64,000 bases of DNA, taken from positions 6,262,001-6,326,000 of the forward strand of contig NZ_JACHJS010000001.1 of NCBI RefSeq assembly GCF_014203755.1, given 5' to 3'. Below, in pieces: positions 11,534 to 20,176 of the stretch (positions are counted from its first letter, which is position 1; each line of letters opens with the position of its first letter). Made by a program: the position numbers and the translations under genes. Under the pieces are notes generated by a model, which worked only from the letters and a program-made list of their open reading frames with translations, did not search any database and was not told the origin of the DNA. The DNA is from Saccharothrix violaceirubra. GTDB lineage: Bacteria > Actinomycetota > Actinomycetes > Mycobacteriales > Pseudonocardiaceae.

Positions 11534-12787
11534 TCAGGACAGGTTCACACGACCCACCGGTCGGATTTTGCCATGGTCGAAGGACAATCGGGGAATTCCT
11601 GCCGACAGTTCCCGTTGAACCATTCGAGGCACAAGCGGTTCGTCCAGAAGGCGCAGATACCGGTCCTGGAGCGTCTCAGCGGGTGGACGCACGTCCAGCC
11701 ATGCTTTCAGCAACCGGACGCCTTCCACGTACGTTGTGGTGTACGCCCGCCACAGAGGGTCACCGAGGAAGCGCACCAGCTGCCGCGCCCGCACCTCGGA
11801 CACCAGCAGCCACCGGCACAGGAACGCCACCACGTCGTCGGGGTGGGCGCCCCGGTCGTGCAGCATCAACGCCGCGTCCTGCCGGACCGCGAGCAGCCCG
11901 GCCGACGCCGCCTCGACGCGTTCGCACGCCTCGCCCGCCATCCGCAGGCCGAGTTCGGCCAGGACGTCCTGCGCCCACCGCCCCCATCCCGGTCCGACGG
12001 CCGCGTGCAGCCCGAGTTCGGCCAGGCCCTCGGCCATCAGGCACTGCGGCGTGTCGATCAGGAACAGCGACCGCTCGGCGTGGCCGGCGAGCCCGACCTC
12101 CTTGCGGCAGTGCTCGGTGTGATGACCCGGGTACGACTCGTGCGCCACGAGGTGCGGCAACGTGGACATGCGGTGGCCGAGGTCGGCGTTGACCGCGACG
12201 CGCGACCGGAACCCGCCCAGGTAGTGGTTGAACCCGCTCCACGACCGGTCCCGGACGACCTCGTACTCGACCGCCTCCCCGGCGGGCAGCGCAAACCGCG
12301 ACCGCACCACGCCCCGCAGCGCGCCGGACAACGCCTCGACCGCGCCCTTGAGCCGTCGGCGCGGCACGCGGTCGGCGCACCGGTGATCGGCGAGCCGCCC
12401 GGCCAGCGGACCCCGGCCGGGCAGCAGGTCGTCGAGTTCGCGGTGCACGCGCAAGTACCGGTCCTGGTCGCCGGGCACGGGCGTGACCTGGTAGTACGAC
12501 TCGACCTCGGCGACGAACCCGATCCGCGCACCGGCCAGCGCGCGGGCCGTGCACTCCATCGCGACGAGTTGCGCGTGCAGGAACTCGCGGCGGACCGGTT
12601 CCAGGTCGGCGTCCGCCACGGCCCGACGCAGGTCGGCGGCACGGACGGCCAACGCGGCGGCGTGCGGACGCGACTCGTCCCCGACGATCCGCCGCAGCAC
12701 CGGGTCGCCGGTGTACGAGTCGACGAGACCGGGACGCAGTCGGCCCAGGCGAAGACCCAGGAGCAGGTACTCGCGGACGACGTCCAT
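11534..12787 (-). CDS. DUF885-like putative zinc metallopeptidase
   Basis: The 417-residue predicted cytoplasmic protein carries HESYPGHHTEHC, the HExxxGHH-type signature of DUF885 proteins, and further C-terminal family-like segments (QCLMAEGLAELG, QDAALMLHDRGAHPDDV). DUF885 proteins are presumed zinc-dependent peptidases or carboxypeptidases with unknown substrates. The gene starts 5 nt after the stop of the prenyl transferase gene and is therefore co-transcribed with it. A second DUF885 gene lies at 48692-50320. It is shorter than classical DUF885 members (about 540-580 residues) and diverged, so the assignment is to the fold class only. Confidence 0.7.
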   Translation of the reverse strand: MDVVREYLLLGLRLGRLRPGLVDSYTGDPVLRRIVGDESRPHAAALAVRAADLRRAVADADLEPVRREFLHAQLVAMECTARALAGARIGFVAEVESYYQVTPVPGDQDRYLRVHRELDDLLPGRGPLAGRLADHRCADRVPRRRLKGAVEALSGALRGVVRSRFALPAGEAVEYEVVRDRSWSGFNHYLGGFRSRVAVNADLGHRMSTLPHLVAHESYPGHHTEHCRKEVGLAGHAERSLFLIDTPQCLMAEGLAELGLHAAVGPGWGRWAQDVLAELGLRMAGEACERVEAASAGLLAVRQDAALMLHDRGAHPDDVVAFLCRWLLVSEVRARQLVRFLGDPLWRAYTTTYVEGVRLLKAWLDVRPPAETLQDRYLRLLDEPLVPRMVQRELSAGIPRLSFDHGKIRPVGRVNLS

Positions 12788-12792
12788 GCGGT

Positions 12793-13572
12793 TTACGAAC
12801 CGAAGCGGCGGTGCCTGATCGCGTAGTCGCGCAACGCCCGCAGGAAGTCGGTCCGCCGGAACTCCGGCCAGTACGCCTCGCAGAACCAGAACTCGGAGTG
12901 CGCCGACTGCCACAGCATGAACCCGGACAGCCGCTGCTCGCCGGACGTGCGGATGAGCAGGTCGGGGTCGGGCTGGCCGGAGGTGTACAGGTGCTCGGCG
13001 ATGTGGTCGACGTCGAGGACCTCGGCCAGTTCCTCGATCGTGCCGCCGGACTCGGCGTGCTTCTGGAGCAGCTTGCGGACCGCGTCGGCGATCTCCTGCC
13101 GGCCGCCGTAGCCCACGGCGACGTTGACGACCAGGCCGGTGCGGTCGGCCGTGCGCAGGGCGGCGGCGGACAGCCGGGCCGCGGTCTCGGTCGGCAGCAT
13201 GTCGAGCGCGCCGACGTGCCGCACGCGCCACGGGTTACCGGGTTCGGCGATCTCGTCGACGATGTCGGCGATGATGTCCAGCAGCGGCAGGAGTTCCGCG
13301 GCCGGGCGGTCCAGGTTGTCCGTCGACAGCATCCACAGCGTGACGACCTCGACCTCGGCCTCGCGGCACCAGGCGAGCAGTTCGAGGATCTTGCGCGCAC
13401 CGGCCCGGTGCCCGTGCGCCACGTCCTCGAACCCGGCTTCACGAGCCCACCTGCGGTTCCCGTCGAGCACGACGCCCACGTGCCGTGGTCGTTGTTTGCC
13501 GGCGAGCCACCGGTTCAGCCGGAACTCGTAGCCTTTGAGGAGAACGTGCTTGACATGCTCGCGGACACCCAC
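12793..13572 (-). CDS. Isoprenyl transferase (cis-prenyltransferase)
   Basis: The 259-residue enzyme belongs to the undecaprenyl diphosphate synthase family. It shows VGVVLDGNRRWARE with the catalytic Asp near residue 36, NLDRPAAELLPLL, and LLIRTSGEQRLSGFMLWQSA with the conserved RTSGExRxSxF motif. By position and relatedness it matches M. tuberculosis Rv1086, a short-chain Z,E-farnesyl diphosphate synthase that primes decaprenyl phosphate synthesis. Product chain length cannot be read from sequence here. It is divergent from hemolysin III and followed by the DUF885-like gene. Confidence 0.92.
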   Translation of the reverse strand: MGVREHVKHVLLKGYEFRLNRWLAGKQRPRHVGVVLDGNRRWAREAGFEDVAHGHRAGARKILELLAWCREAEVEVVTLWMLSTDNLDRPAAELLPLLDIIADIVDEIAEPGNPWRVRHVGALDMLPTETAARLSAAALRTADRTGLVVNVAVGYGGRQEIADAVRKLLQKHAESGGTIEELAEVLDVDHIAEHLYTSGQPDPDLLIRTSGEQRLSGFMLWQSAHSEFWFCEAYWPEFRRTDFLRALRDYAIRHRRFGS

Positions 13573-13654
13573 GCCGGTAGAGCGTACGCCGGGTGGCCCC
13601 GCTCACGCCGTCCCGTGCCGGCCGCACAACCTACCGTCCCGTAACCTCGGTCCG

Positions 13655-14320
13655 GTGACAACGCTCAACCCGGCTCCCGCGCTACGCCCGCGCATGCGGG
13701 GCTGGCTGCACCTCTGGTCGTTCGTCGTGTCGGTCGGCACGGGGGCGACGTTGATCGCGCTCGCGGCGTCGACCGCGTCCACGAAGGCCACGCTGGCCGT
13801 GTCGGTGTACGGCGTGACGGTGCTGGGCCTGTTCGGCGTGAGCGCGCTCTACCACCGGGTGAACTGGGTGAGCGCCAGGGCGCGGACGTGGATGAAGCGC
13901 CTGGACCACTCGATGATCTTCGTGTTCATCGCGGGCACCTACACGCCGTTCGCGCTGTTGGCGATGCCGCCGGACACGGGCAACGTCGTGCTGGCCGTGG
14001 TGTGGTTCGGCGCGCTGGGCGGCGTGACGTTGAAGCTAGTCTGGCCGCACGCCCCGCGCTGGCTGGGTGTGCCGATCTACATCGCGCTGGGCTGGGTGGC
14101 GGTCTTCGTGCTGCCGGACCTGCTGGAGCACGTCGGGGTCGGAGCGTTGGTGCTGATCGTGGTCGGCGGCCTGCTGTACACGGCGGGCGCGATCTTCTAC
14201 GCCTCCCGCTGGCCCGACCCGTGGCCCCGGGTGTTCGGCTACCACGAGTTCTTCCACGCGGCGACGGTCGTCGCCGCGTTGTGCCACTACATCGCCATCT
14301 GGTTCGCGGTCTACTCCTGA
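13655..14320 (+). CDS. trhA: Hemolysin III / TrhA-family membrane protein (AICE integration site)
   Basis: The 221-residue integral membrane protein has about seven hydrophobic helices and PAQR-like residues, including SALYHRVNW, the DHSMIFVFIAGTYTPFAL motif and FGYHEFFHAATVVAALCHY. It matches M. tuberculosis Rv1085c by position. GTG 13655 (VTTLNPAPALRPRM) is taken as the start; a later ATG (MRGWLH) is possible. The last 32 bp, including the TGA, are the left attachment repeat of the AICE. Insertion therefore leaves the coding sequence complete but separates it from its native terminator, now at 24517. Confidence 0.88.
   Translation: MTTLNPAPALRPRMRGWLHLWSFVVSVGTGATLIALAASTASTKATLAVSVYGVTVLGLFGVSALYHRVNWVSARARTWMKRLDHSMIFVFIAGTYTPFALLAMPPDTGNVVLAVVWFGALGGVTLKLVWPHAPRWLGVPIYIALGWVAVFVLPDLLEHVGVGALVLIVVGGLLYTAGAIFYASRWPDPWPRVFGYHEFFHAATVVAALCHYIAIWFAVYS
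14289..14320 (+). repeat. attL, left 32-bp attachment repeat
   Basis: The sequence is identical to 24478-24509 over 32 bp and diverges immediately on both sides. It encodes the last residues and stop codon of the hemolysin III gene. The integrase gene begins inside the element at this end. Confidence 0.93.
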
Positions 14321-14357
14321 ACTGCGGTTTTACCCCTCTCAGCACCCCTATTTCCAT

Positions 14358-14379
14358 GATCAGGCCGTCTCCAGGCCGT
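14358..14379 (+). repeat. Candidate integrase arm site near attL
   Basis: The 22-mer contains two copies of CAGGCCGT and matches 24348-24369 at 20 of 22 positions in the same orientation. The copies lie 37 bp inside attL and 108 bp inside attR. It overlaps the end of the int gene. This is a possible arm-type integrase or Xis binding site. Confidence 0.4.
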
Positions 14380-15583
14380 CAGGCCGCCCCCTGGGCTTGA
14401 AGAGGCGATCGGCGGCCCGGCGGCTCCGGTCGTGACTGGTCGGCATCAGGTGGGTGTAGGTCCGGAGCGTGAAGCCCGGGTCGTGGTGCCCGAGGTTCAG
14501 CGACAGCGCCTTGATCGACACCCCGTTCTCCAACTGACTGGAGGCGTAGAGATGCCGAAGGCCGTGCATCCCGTCTTCCCGGGGGCGGTACTCCAGCCCG
14601 GCCGTGGCGAAGGCAGGTCGCCAGACTCCCATGTTGAACACCTGACGCCTGCACGCCGTGCCTCCCATCGACAGCACGAGCCGAGCCGTCACCATCTCGC
14701 CGCCGGGTCGCTCCCACGGCAACGTCACGTCGACAGGCGGGAAGTCCGCCATGTGGTCATCCAGGGCATCCAGGACGCCGCCACCCAGCGGAACCGTCCG
14801 GGCCTTCTTGCTCTTGGGCAGGGCGTACACCAACTGGTTGCCGACGATCCGGACCTGACGAACCACGTTCAGCTGCAAGGCGTCACGATCGATGTCATCG
14901 ACCGCCAAGCCGAACACCTCACCCTGCCGCAGACCTGTCCCACCACCGAGGACGAGCGCGATCCTGTACTCGATCGGCAGGGCCAGCCGGACCGAACGCA
15001 TCCGAGCTTCCGGCCACGGCGTAACCCGTCGCTCAGGCGGTGAAGGCCGCTGCACGCTCCGCGCCTTGCACGGGTTGGAGGTAATGATCTTCTCCTCCAC
15101 GGCCGCATTGAGGATGGACGACAGCCGATCGAACAGCAGTTGCTGATAGCGGAGGCTCAGCCCCGCGTCCCCAAGCCAGCCGATCCACTCGCGGACGCGC
15201 GGGATGGTGATCCCGCTCATCTTCATCCGGCCGAAGAACGGTTCGATGCGCTTGTCCACTTGGTTGTGAAGGTTCTCCTGGGTCGCCGCGTCCTGCGACT
15301 GCCCGCCGAACCACGTCACGACGTACTTCGAGAACAAGATTTCTCCTGCCCTGGGGTCGACGTACTTACCTTCCCTCTTGTCCGACTCGACCTCAAGCAG
15401 GAAGTCGTCGGCCCGCTTCTTCTGCCGGTCCGGGAAGCTCTTGCTCTTCTCGTTGTCCTGCGGGTCGAGGTAGCGCACCTTGTAACGCAGTCCCTTCCCG
15501 TACGACGAGGTCTTGACCCGCGTGACCTGACCGGACACCGGGTCGGTGACCTCCTTCCACCAGCGGTCTTGGATGTGACCCAT
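14360..15583 (-). CDS. int: Tyrosine site-specific recombinase (AICE integrase)
   Basis: The 407-residue protein has an N-terminal arm-binding region (RWWKEVTDPVSG, YGKGLRYKVRYLDP), a core-binding domain and a catalytic domain. Catalytic residues are visible as GLRQGEVFGL (Arg, near 216), MHGLRH (His-x-x-Arg, near 341), GHHDPGFTLRTYTH (His and the Tyr nucleophile near 376). It catalyses integration into and, with Xis, excision from the 3' end of the hemolysin III gene. It is the last gene of the repSA-xis-int set and lies 39 bp from attL. Confidence 0.95.
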   Translation of the reverse strand: MGHIQDRWWKEVTDPVSGQVTRVKTSSYGKGLRYKVRYLDPQDNEKSKSFPDRQKKRADDFLLEVESDKREGKYVDPRAGEILFSKYVVTWFGGQSQDAATQENLHNQVDKRIEPFFGRMKMSGITIPRVREWIGWLGDAGLSLRYQQLLFDRLSSILNAAVEEKIITSNPCKARSVQRPSPPERRVTPWPEARMRSVRLALPIEYRIALVLGGGTGLRQGEVFGLAVDDIDRDALQLNVVRQVRIVGNQLVYALPKSKKARTVPLGGGVLDALDDHMADFPPVDVTLPWERPGGEMVTARLVLSMGGTACRRQVFNMGVWRPAFATAGLEYRPREDGMHGLRHLYASSQLENGVSIKALSLNLGHHDPGFTLRTYTHLMPTSHDRSRRAADRLFKPRGRPDGLETA

Positions 15584-15619
15584 GGCAGGCTCCTCCTGTC
15601 TGTCGAATTGCTGAAACCT

Positions 15620-15817
15620 CTACGCGGCGGCGTCTTCTTCGACCCACCGACGAACCTGAGCGGGCACGTAGCGAAGGTGCTTGCCCACTTTGCGAACCGG
15701 CGGTCCGTACCGCCGCCACTTCCATTGGTAAAGCGTCTTCACCGGGACCCCCAGGAAGATCGCGACCTCGTCAACGCTCCACAAGGGTTCAACCTGCGCC
15801 ATGATTCCCCCCGCCAT
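15620..15817 (-). CDS. xis: Excisionase, MerR-type helix-turn-helix
   Basis: The 65-residue basic protein has the AlpA/Xis-type winged helix: LWSVDEVAIFLGVPVKTLYQ, then RRYGPPVRKVGKHLRY and VPAQVRRWVEE. Excisionases bend attachment DNA and drive Int toward excision. The ATG at 15817 overlaps the repSA stop as TGATG, indicating translational coupling. An internal ATG at 15802 would give 60 residues. It lies between repSA and int as in pSAM2. Confidence 0.88.
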   Translation of the reverse strand: MAGGIMAQVEPLWSVDEVAIFLGVPVKTLYQWKWRRYGPPVRKVGKHLRYVPAQVRRWVEEDAAA

Positions 15818-17415
15818 CAAGCCGCTATTGCCGAAACTTCGGGCGGTCCCGCTGCTGCGAGTAGTGCGCGGTCGTACTCGGCTCGCCATCGGGTCCGTTC
15901 GGCGATGGCGTGCATGAGCTGGTGCGCGCGTGGCGGGACGTTCGGGTCTCCGGGCCGGACCTTGTGCCAGACGAGTCGGGAGGTGTCGGGTTCCGGCTTC
16001 TCGATGCCGACCGCTGCCAAGGCGTCGAGCACGAACCGCTTCCGGTCCGCCCGGTGGTCGGCCAGGGTCTTGCCCGACCACTTGCGCGACACGAGCACCC
16101 GCCGTCCGGGCAGGCCGAGCGTCGACCGGCGGTGCGCCCGACCTTTGCAGTGGCCGGGGATGGTCCGGGGACCGGCGCCGCGCGGTTGGACGCTGTGGAG
16201 CAGCCAGACCGGGCACCGGTCCGAGCAGGGCGTGACGGCCAGCTCATCGGCCAGACGGTCGGCGTGCCGCCGTTGCCGGTCGGTACGCTGGTCGACCACC
16301 TCGCCGATCGACTTTGTCAGGTATTTGCACAGGTAGCCGATGTGGCGTCCGGCTTCTTCCGTGCCGCCGAGGATGCCCTTGGAGTGCACCTGGCGGCCGA
16401 AGCGGACCACGTGCGCGGGTTCGTCGGCCGCCTGGACCGCGTCGTCCCACAAGGTGAGTGGTCGGCGGGTGTCGGGGTCGACGAACGCGTCGGCCCGTGC
16501 GTCCCAGACGGGCGGGTGGTCGCGGTCGTAGGCGGGTTCGTCGTGTCGTGGCCACCAGACCTGGTGGTAGGTGGCGGCGGTGACCAGGCGGATCGTCGCG
16601 TGCGGCAGCGAGCCGCGGAACGCGGCGTGCAGGTGCGGCGCGGCCCGGCGTTGGGGTTCGACGGTGGCGAAGTACTGCACGTCCCATCCGGCGACGCGGC
16701 GCAGGTTCTGCCACCACCGGTCCACCAGCGACGCGAAGTGCACCGCGTCCCGCGCGGCCCGCCGGTAGTCGTAGGTCGTCGGGTCCACGGGGGTGCCGTC
16801 GTCGTGGACACGGCCGTAGGTGTCGAGGGTGAGCGTGACGAACATCGAGGGCCGGAACCGACCCGCGTACTCCCGTCCGACGGTCCGCTTCTCGACCCGC
16901 CGCCGGGGCAGGTCCGGCGCGTCCTGACGGCGTTTCGTAGACCGCTTCACCGGCCGCGCGGCGGGCAGGTCCGGCGAGGGCAGCCGACCCCGCACGCCGA
17001 GTTGCCGAAGTTCCGCGTCGACCGAGTGGACTTCTTCCCTCAGCTCATCCGCGTGCCCCGCCTCCCCGGACCCGACCGCCTCCCGGTACGCCGTGACCAG
17101 GTCCGCGCGGAAGGTCGTCAGCGCCGTCTCGTCCTCGGACGGTCGACGCGGCGTGAGGTCGGGTTCCTCCGTCAGGTGCCAGCCCTCGCGGCACTGGGCC
17201 ATCCGCAACGCCCTGGCCTTGCGGGCACACGGCCCGCACACACTCTCCACAGTGGACCCGCACGGCACGGCCACGTACCGGACTTCGAAGCTCTCCCGGT
17301 CCTCGACCTCCATCGTGAACGGCCGCACGCACACCCCGTACTTCTCCGCAGCCGCCTTGGCCACGTCCAGCGCCATGGGTTGGCGCATCCGCTCAGCGCG
17401 AGTCCCGCCGTTCAT
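15817..17415 (-). CDS. repSA: RepSA-type replication initiator
   Basis: The 532-residue protein is a rolling-circle initiator of the pSAM2/RepSA family. It has an HUH-type metal-binding motif in AAPHLHAAFRG and a candidate nicking tyrosine in HIGYLCKYLTKS. The N-terminal part has a Cys cluster (VAVPCGSTVESVCGPCARK) and the middle has FVTLTLDTYG. It would nick a double-strand origin, often located within or near the gene. The start ATG 17415 overlaps the traB stop as ATGA. Confidence 0.88.
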   Translation of the reverse strand: MNGGTRAERMRQPMALDVAKAAAEKYGVCVRPFTMEVEDRESFEVRYVAVPCGSTVESVCGPCARKARALRMAQCREGWHLTEEPDLTPRRPSEDETALTTFRADLVTAYREAVGSGEAGHADELREEVHSVDAELRQLGVRGRLPSPDLPAARPVKRSTKRRQDAPDLPRRRVEKRTVGREYAGRFRPSMFVTLTLDTYGRVHDDGTPVDPTTYDYRRAARDAVHFASLVDRWWQNLRRVAGWDVQYFATVEPQRRAAPHLHAAFRGSLPHATIRLVTAATYHQVWWPRHDEPAYDRDHPPVWDARADAFVDPDTRRPLTLWDDAVQAADEPAHVVRFGRQVHSKGILGGTEEAGRHIGYLCKYLTKSIGEVVDQRTDRQRRHADRLADELAVTPCSDRCPVWLLHSVQPRGAGPRTIPGHCKGRAHRRSTLGLPGRRVLVSRKWSGKTLADHRADRKRFVLDALAAVGIEKPEPDTSRLVWHKVRPGDPNVPPRAHQLMHAIAERTRWRAEYDRALLAAAGPPEVSAIAA

Positions 17416-18872
17416 GCCGCCTCCTGCCACTGGTCGCCGTCGTCGGGCTGTTCGTGGACCCGGCCGTAGGTCAGGTAGTCGCGCAGCTCCACCAGATCGC
17501 CGTCGGTCACGTGGAACGCGCGGGCACGCTCCGGCTCGCGGCGGTCGTCCTGCTTCACCCAGGCGACACCGGGGGTGTCCTCGCCGATCTCATGCGCCGC
17601 CGCACCCCGCTCCCGGACCCCGTCGCCGAGCACCATGTCCACCTGGCCCGGTTCGTCCAGGCGCAGCGCCACACGGGTGGAGAACAGGTGCCGGAACCCG
17701 ACGACCTCCTTGCGCGGGTCCTGCACCAGACCCACCACCGCATAACCCGGCGCCCGGCCCTGCGAGGTGATCGTCTGCACCGCCCGCACCGCGCGTTCCC
17801 GCAGGCCCTTGTCCGGCTGGTAGGCGACCAGGTCCGCGAGTTCGTCCACCACCAGCACGGTGAACGGCTCACCGGCCGACCGCGTCCACAGCCGCCGCAC
17901 ACCCCGGTAGCGGGACGCGCGTTCCCTCACCTGCGCGGCGACGGCCTCCAACAACGCGACCGCGTCGGGCCCGTTGTCGTAGACGACGCGGTCGAACGCC
18001 TCCGGGCACTGCCCCAGTTCCATCCCGCCCTTCGGGTCGATCCCGACCAGGCGGACCAGACCGGCCCGCACGGCCGGGGCCAGGAACCAGACCAGCGACC
18101 ACAGCACCGAGCCCTTGCCCGCACCCGGCACGCCGACCACCAGGACCTGGGCGCCCAGCAACCGCAGCCGCCACGGCCGCCCCGACTCCGTCACCCCCAC
18201 GACCACCCGGCGGAAGTCCACCTCCACCCCGCCCAGCGCGGGGACCGGGACCGGCCGGGCCAACGGGTCCGAGTGCACGAAGTCCAGCTCCACCACCCGG
18301 GGCCGCAGCACCCGCACCCGACACGACCGGGCGCCGAACGAGTGCGCCAACCCCTCCCGCCGCGCCTCCCACGCGTCCGGCGCCTGGCCGGGCACCATCC
18401 GCACCCGGACCCGGTCCCGCCACCCCTCCGACCGCACCCGCCGCAACCGGGGCCGGTACTCACGCCCCCGGTCCCGACCGACCAGGCCCGACAACCGCAC
18501 CACCGACCGCCACCGGGGCACGTACACCGTCGCACGGCGCCACTCCGTCACCACCCGCAGCCAGAACCACCGCAGGAACGACCGCCGCCACAGCCCCCAC
18601 CACAACTCCAGGGCCGCCACCAGCGACAACAACGCCAGGACCAACGGCGACAACCCGAACCGCCACCAGACCCACGCCGAGCCCGCGAGCACCACGACGG
18701 CGATCGGGTACCGCAGCACGACGAACACCAGCCGCACCACCGCCACGACCAGCGACCACACCAGGAAGACCAGCACGGCCAACCACCGCAGCCGCCCCGG
18801 CATCAACATCCACCACGGCACACGCGGCCGGGCACCCTCGAACGGCGCCGGATCGACCCACCGCCCGCTCAC
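17412..18872 (-). CDS. traB: TraB-like FtsK/SpoIIIE DNA translocase
   Basis: The 486-residue protein has N-terminal membrane helices (LAVLVFLVWSLVVAVVRLVF and the following two hydrophobic segments). Its FtsK-type ATPase has Walker A VVGVPGAGKGSVLW near residue 250 and Walker B FTVLVVDELADLVAY near residue 340. In AICEs the hexameric translocase moves double-stranded DNA between hyphae and is sufficient for conjugation. GTG 18872 is chosen because it forms a GTGA overlap with the upstream gene; a longer frame upstream belongs to that gene's other frames. Confidence 0.88.
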   Translation of the reverse strand: MSGRWVDPAPFEGARPRVPWWMLMPGRLRWLAVLVFLVWSLVVAVVRLVFVVLRYPIAVVVLAGSAWVWWRFGLSPLVLALLSLVAALELWWGLWRRSFLRWFWLRVVTEWRRATVYVPRWRSVVRLSGLVGRDRGREYRPRLRRVRSEGWRDRVRVRMVPGQAPDAWEARREGLAHSFGARSCRVRVLRPRVVELDFVHSDPLARPVPVPALGGVEVDFRRVVVGVTESGRPWRLRLLGAQVLVVGVPGAGKGSVLWSLVWFLAPAVRAGLVRLVGIDPKGGMELGQCPEAFDRVVYDNGPDAVALLEAVAAQVRERASRYRGVRRLWTRSAGEPFTVLVVDELADLVAYQPDKGLRERAVRAVQTITSQGRAPGYAVVGLVQDPRKEVVGFRHLFSTRVALRLDEPGQVDMVLGDGVRERGAAAHEIGEDTPGVAWVKQDDRREPERARAFHVTDGDLVELRDYLTYGRVHEQPDDGDQWQEAA

Positions 18873-19051
18873 CGCGCACCCCCGGCGAAGACGAGCGGCA
18901 ACCAGCCAAGGCACCGCGAGCACACGACCTGTCCAGGCGCGTACACCGCGAACCTGTGGCAGCCGTCGCACCGCCGTCCATCGCGGATCTTCCACATGAC
19001 CGGACGGCGCCGACTTGACGCGCCACCCCCAGAGAGCAGTACGCTTGACAT
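18869..19051 (-). CDS. Small zinc-ribbon-like AICE protein
   Basis: The 60-residue protein has two CxxC pairs, CDGC (in GRRCDGCHRFAVYA) and CSRC (in VVCSRCLGWL), which fit a small zinc ribbon. ATG 19051 follows an AAGGGG ribosome-binding site. Its stop overlaps the traB start as GTGA. Similar short Cys-rich genes often precede traB in AICEs, but the function is unknown. Confidence 0.65.
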   Translation of the reverse strand: MSSVLLSGGGASSRRRPVMWKIRDGRRCDGCHRFAVYAPGQVVCSRCLGWLPLVFAGGAR

Positions 19052-19206
19052 GACCGAAACCCCTTGTGTGTCAACGAAAGCGCGCAAGAATTCCGGTCGG
19101 TGTGTCGTCGGGAAACGGATCTGGCCCGCCAAGACTCGATCCGCTTCCCGCGACCACGCCGACACGTCGGTGATCGTTTTCGGTTGTGTGATGGCAGATG
19201 TGGAAG

Positions 19207-19911
19207 TCAACCGTCGAGTTCGAACACTTCGCCCCACGCGTCCGCGCCGTTCGACGTCAGTCGGAAGCGGCATTTCGTGGGCGTGCCGTCCCGCCGCAAC
19301 GCGAGGGGCAGGTTGTCCAAGTGGCCTGCCGCTACCAGGTCGTGGCATGCCAACAGCACGGTGCACGTACTTATGGTCGTGGCGAGACTCAGTTGATCAC
19401 TGGTCCACATCCGCGCCGGTCGCCTCAGCACCGCCCGCATGACCAGGATCAGTGTCCCTTTCGAATAGCCGACCAGGTCGGTTCGCGCCCGTCGCACCTC
19501 GGGCAGTCGGGCGCCCATCACCTGGGCCGTCAGGTCGGAAAGTGGAGTCGTCGGGGTCAGGAGCGACCCCGTGCGTGCCAGGCGACCGCCCCATTCGACC
19601 GTTCCGGCATCGGTCAGGCGGTAGAGCTTGGCCGCCCGGCAGAAGTCCCGACTGCCTGGCTGTAGCCGGTACCGCAGGTGCCCCAACGAATACAGGTCTC
19701 CACAGGCGACCCGAACCGGCGAGTAGCTGAACCCGGCTGGGTCGGCCAGCTCCCGTATCGACCACTCCCGGGCCGGTACTCCGAGCATCGGCATCAGCAC
19801 GGCCTTCAGAACTCTCGCGCTGTAGCCCGCGCCGCGCAGGTGTTCGACAGGCAACCCTTCCCCGATTACGCGGGACAGCGGCACCCGCCCGGCAGTTCCA
19901 CTAGGCAACAT
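19207..19911 (-). CDS. Tandem winged-helix-like protein of unknown function
   Basis: The 234-residue protein consists of two similar halves. The first has REWSIRELADPAGFSYSPVR, VACGDLYSLGHLRYRL and YRLTDAGTVEWGG. The second has RMWTSDQLSLATTISTCTVL, LACHDLVAAGHLDNL and FRLTSNGADAWGE. Each half resembles a winged-helix unit ending in the RLTxxG...W strand seen in PadR-like regulators. It is probably a DNA-binding regulator of the element. The start overlaps the upstream gene by 11 bp. A 155-bp gap separates it from the traB group and may hold their promoter. Confidence 0.6.
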   Translation of the reverse strand: MLPSGTAGRVPLSRVIGEGLPVEHLRGAGYSARVLKAVLMPMLGVPAREWSIRELADPAGFSYSPVRVACGDLYSLGHLRYRLQPGSRDFCRAAKLYRLTDAGTVEWGGRLARTGSLLTPTTPLSDLTAQVMGARLPEVRRARTDLVGYSKGTLILVMRAVLRRPARMWTSDQLSLATTISTCTVLLACHDLVAAGHLDNLPLALRRDGTPTKCRFRLTSNGADAWGEVFELDG

Positions 19912-20176
19912 CGCCCGCGCCTTCCTGCTCGGCCTTCAGAGCGTTCCGGATGCGTGTCGCGCTGTTCAGCTCGCAAGTCGCCCAGGCCGTCGCCTCGTGC
20001 TTGTGGGCAGCGTCGACCTTCGAGACCTTCGAGTACACGTCTCGGCATCGTTCGTGGTACGCGATTCGGTCTTCGGGGGCCGCGTTCGGAGGCGGTGCCA
20101 GCTTCCCGAGCCGCACGTGCGCCTCGTGCAGCGTGGGAGAGGCCAGGGCATCCGTCCACCGGTCGGATTTCCTCAT
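19901..20176 (-). CDS. AMED_5909-family protein
   Basis: The 91-residue soluble protein reads MRKSDRWTDALASPTLHEAH and then a His/Cys-containing helical region (RIAYHERCRDVYSKVSK, ATAWATCELNSATRIRNAL). I recognise it as the AMED_5909 family of small actinomycete proteins, which is common in integrative elements and has no known function. It overlaps its neighbours on both sides (ATGA upstream, 11 bp downstream), so it is part of a translationally coupled set. Confidence 0.7.
   Translation of the reverse strand: MRKSDRWTDALASPTLHEAHVRLGKLAPPPNAAPEDRIAYHERCRDVYSKVSKVDAAHKHEATAWATCELNSATRIRNALKAEQEGAGDVA

Noticed and set aside
17454..19442. Long plus-strand frame opposite traB (over 600 codons)
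   Set aside because: It is Arg/Pro/His-rich shadow coding caused by high GC3 of traB. It has no motif, no start signal, and the minus strand shows clear Walker motifs.
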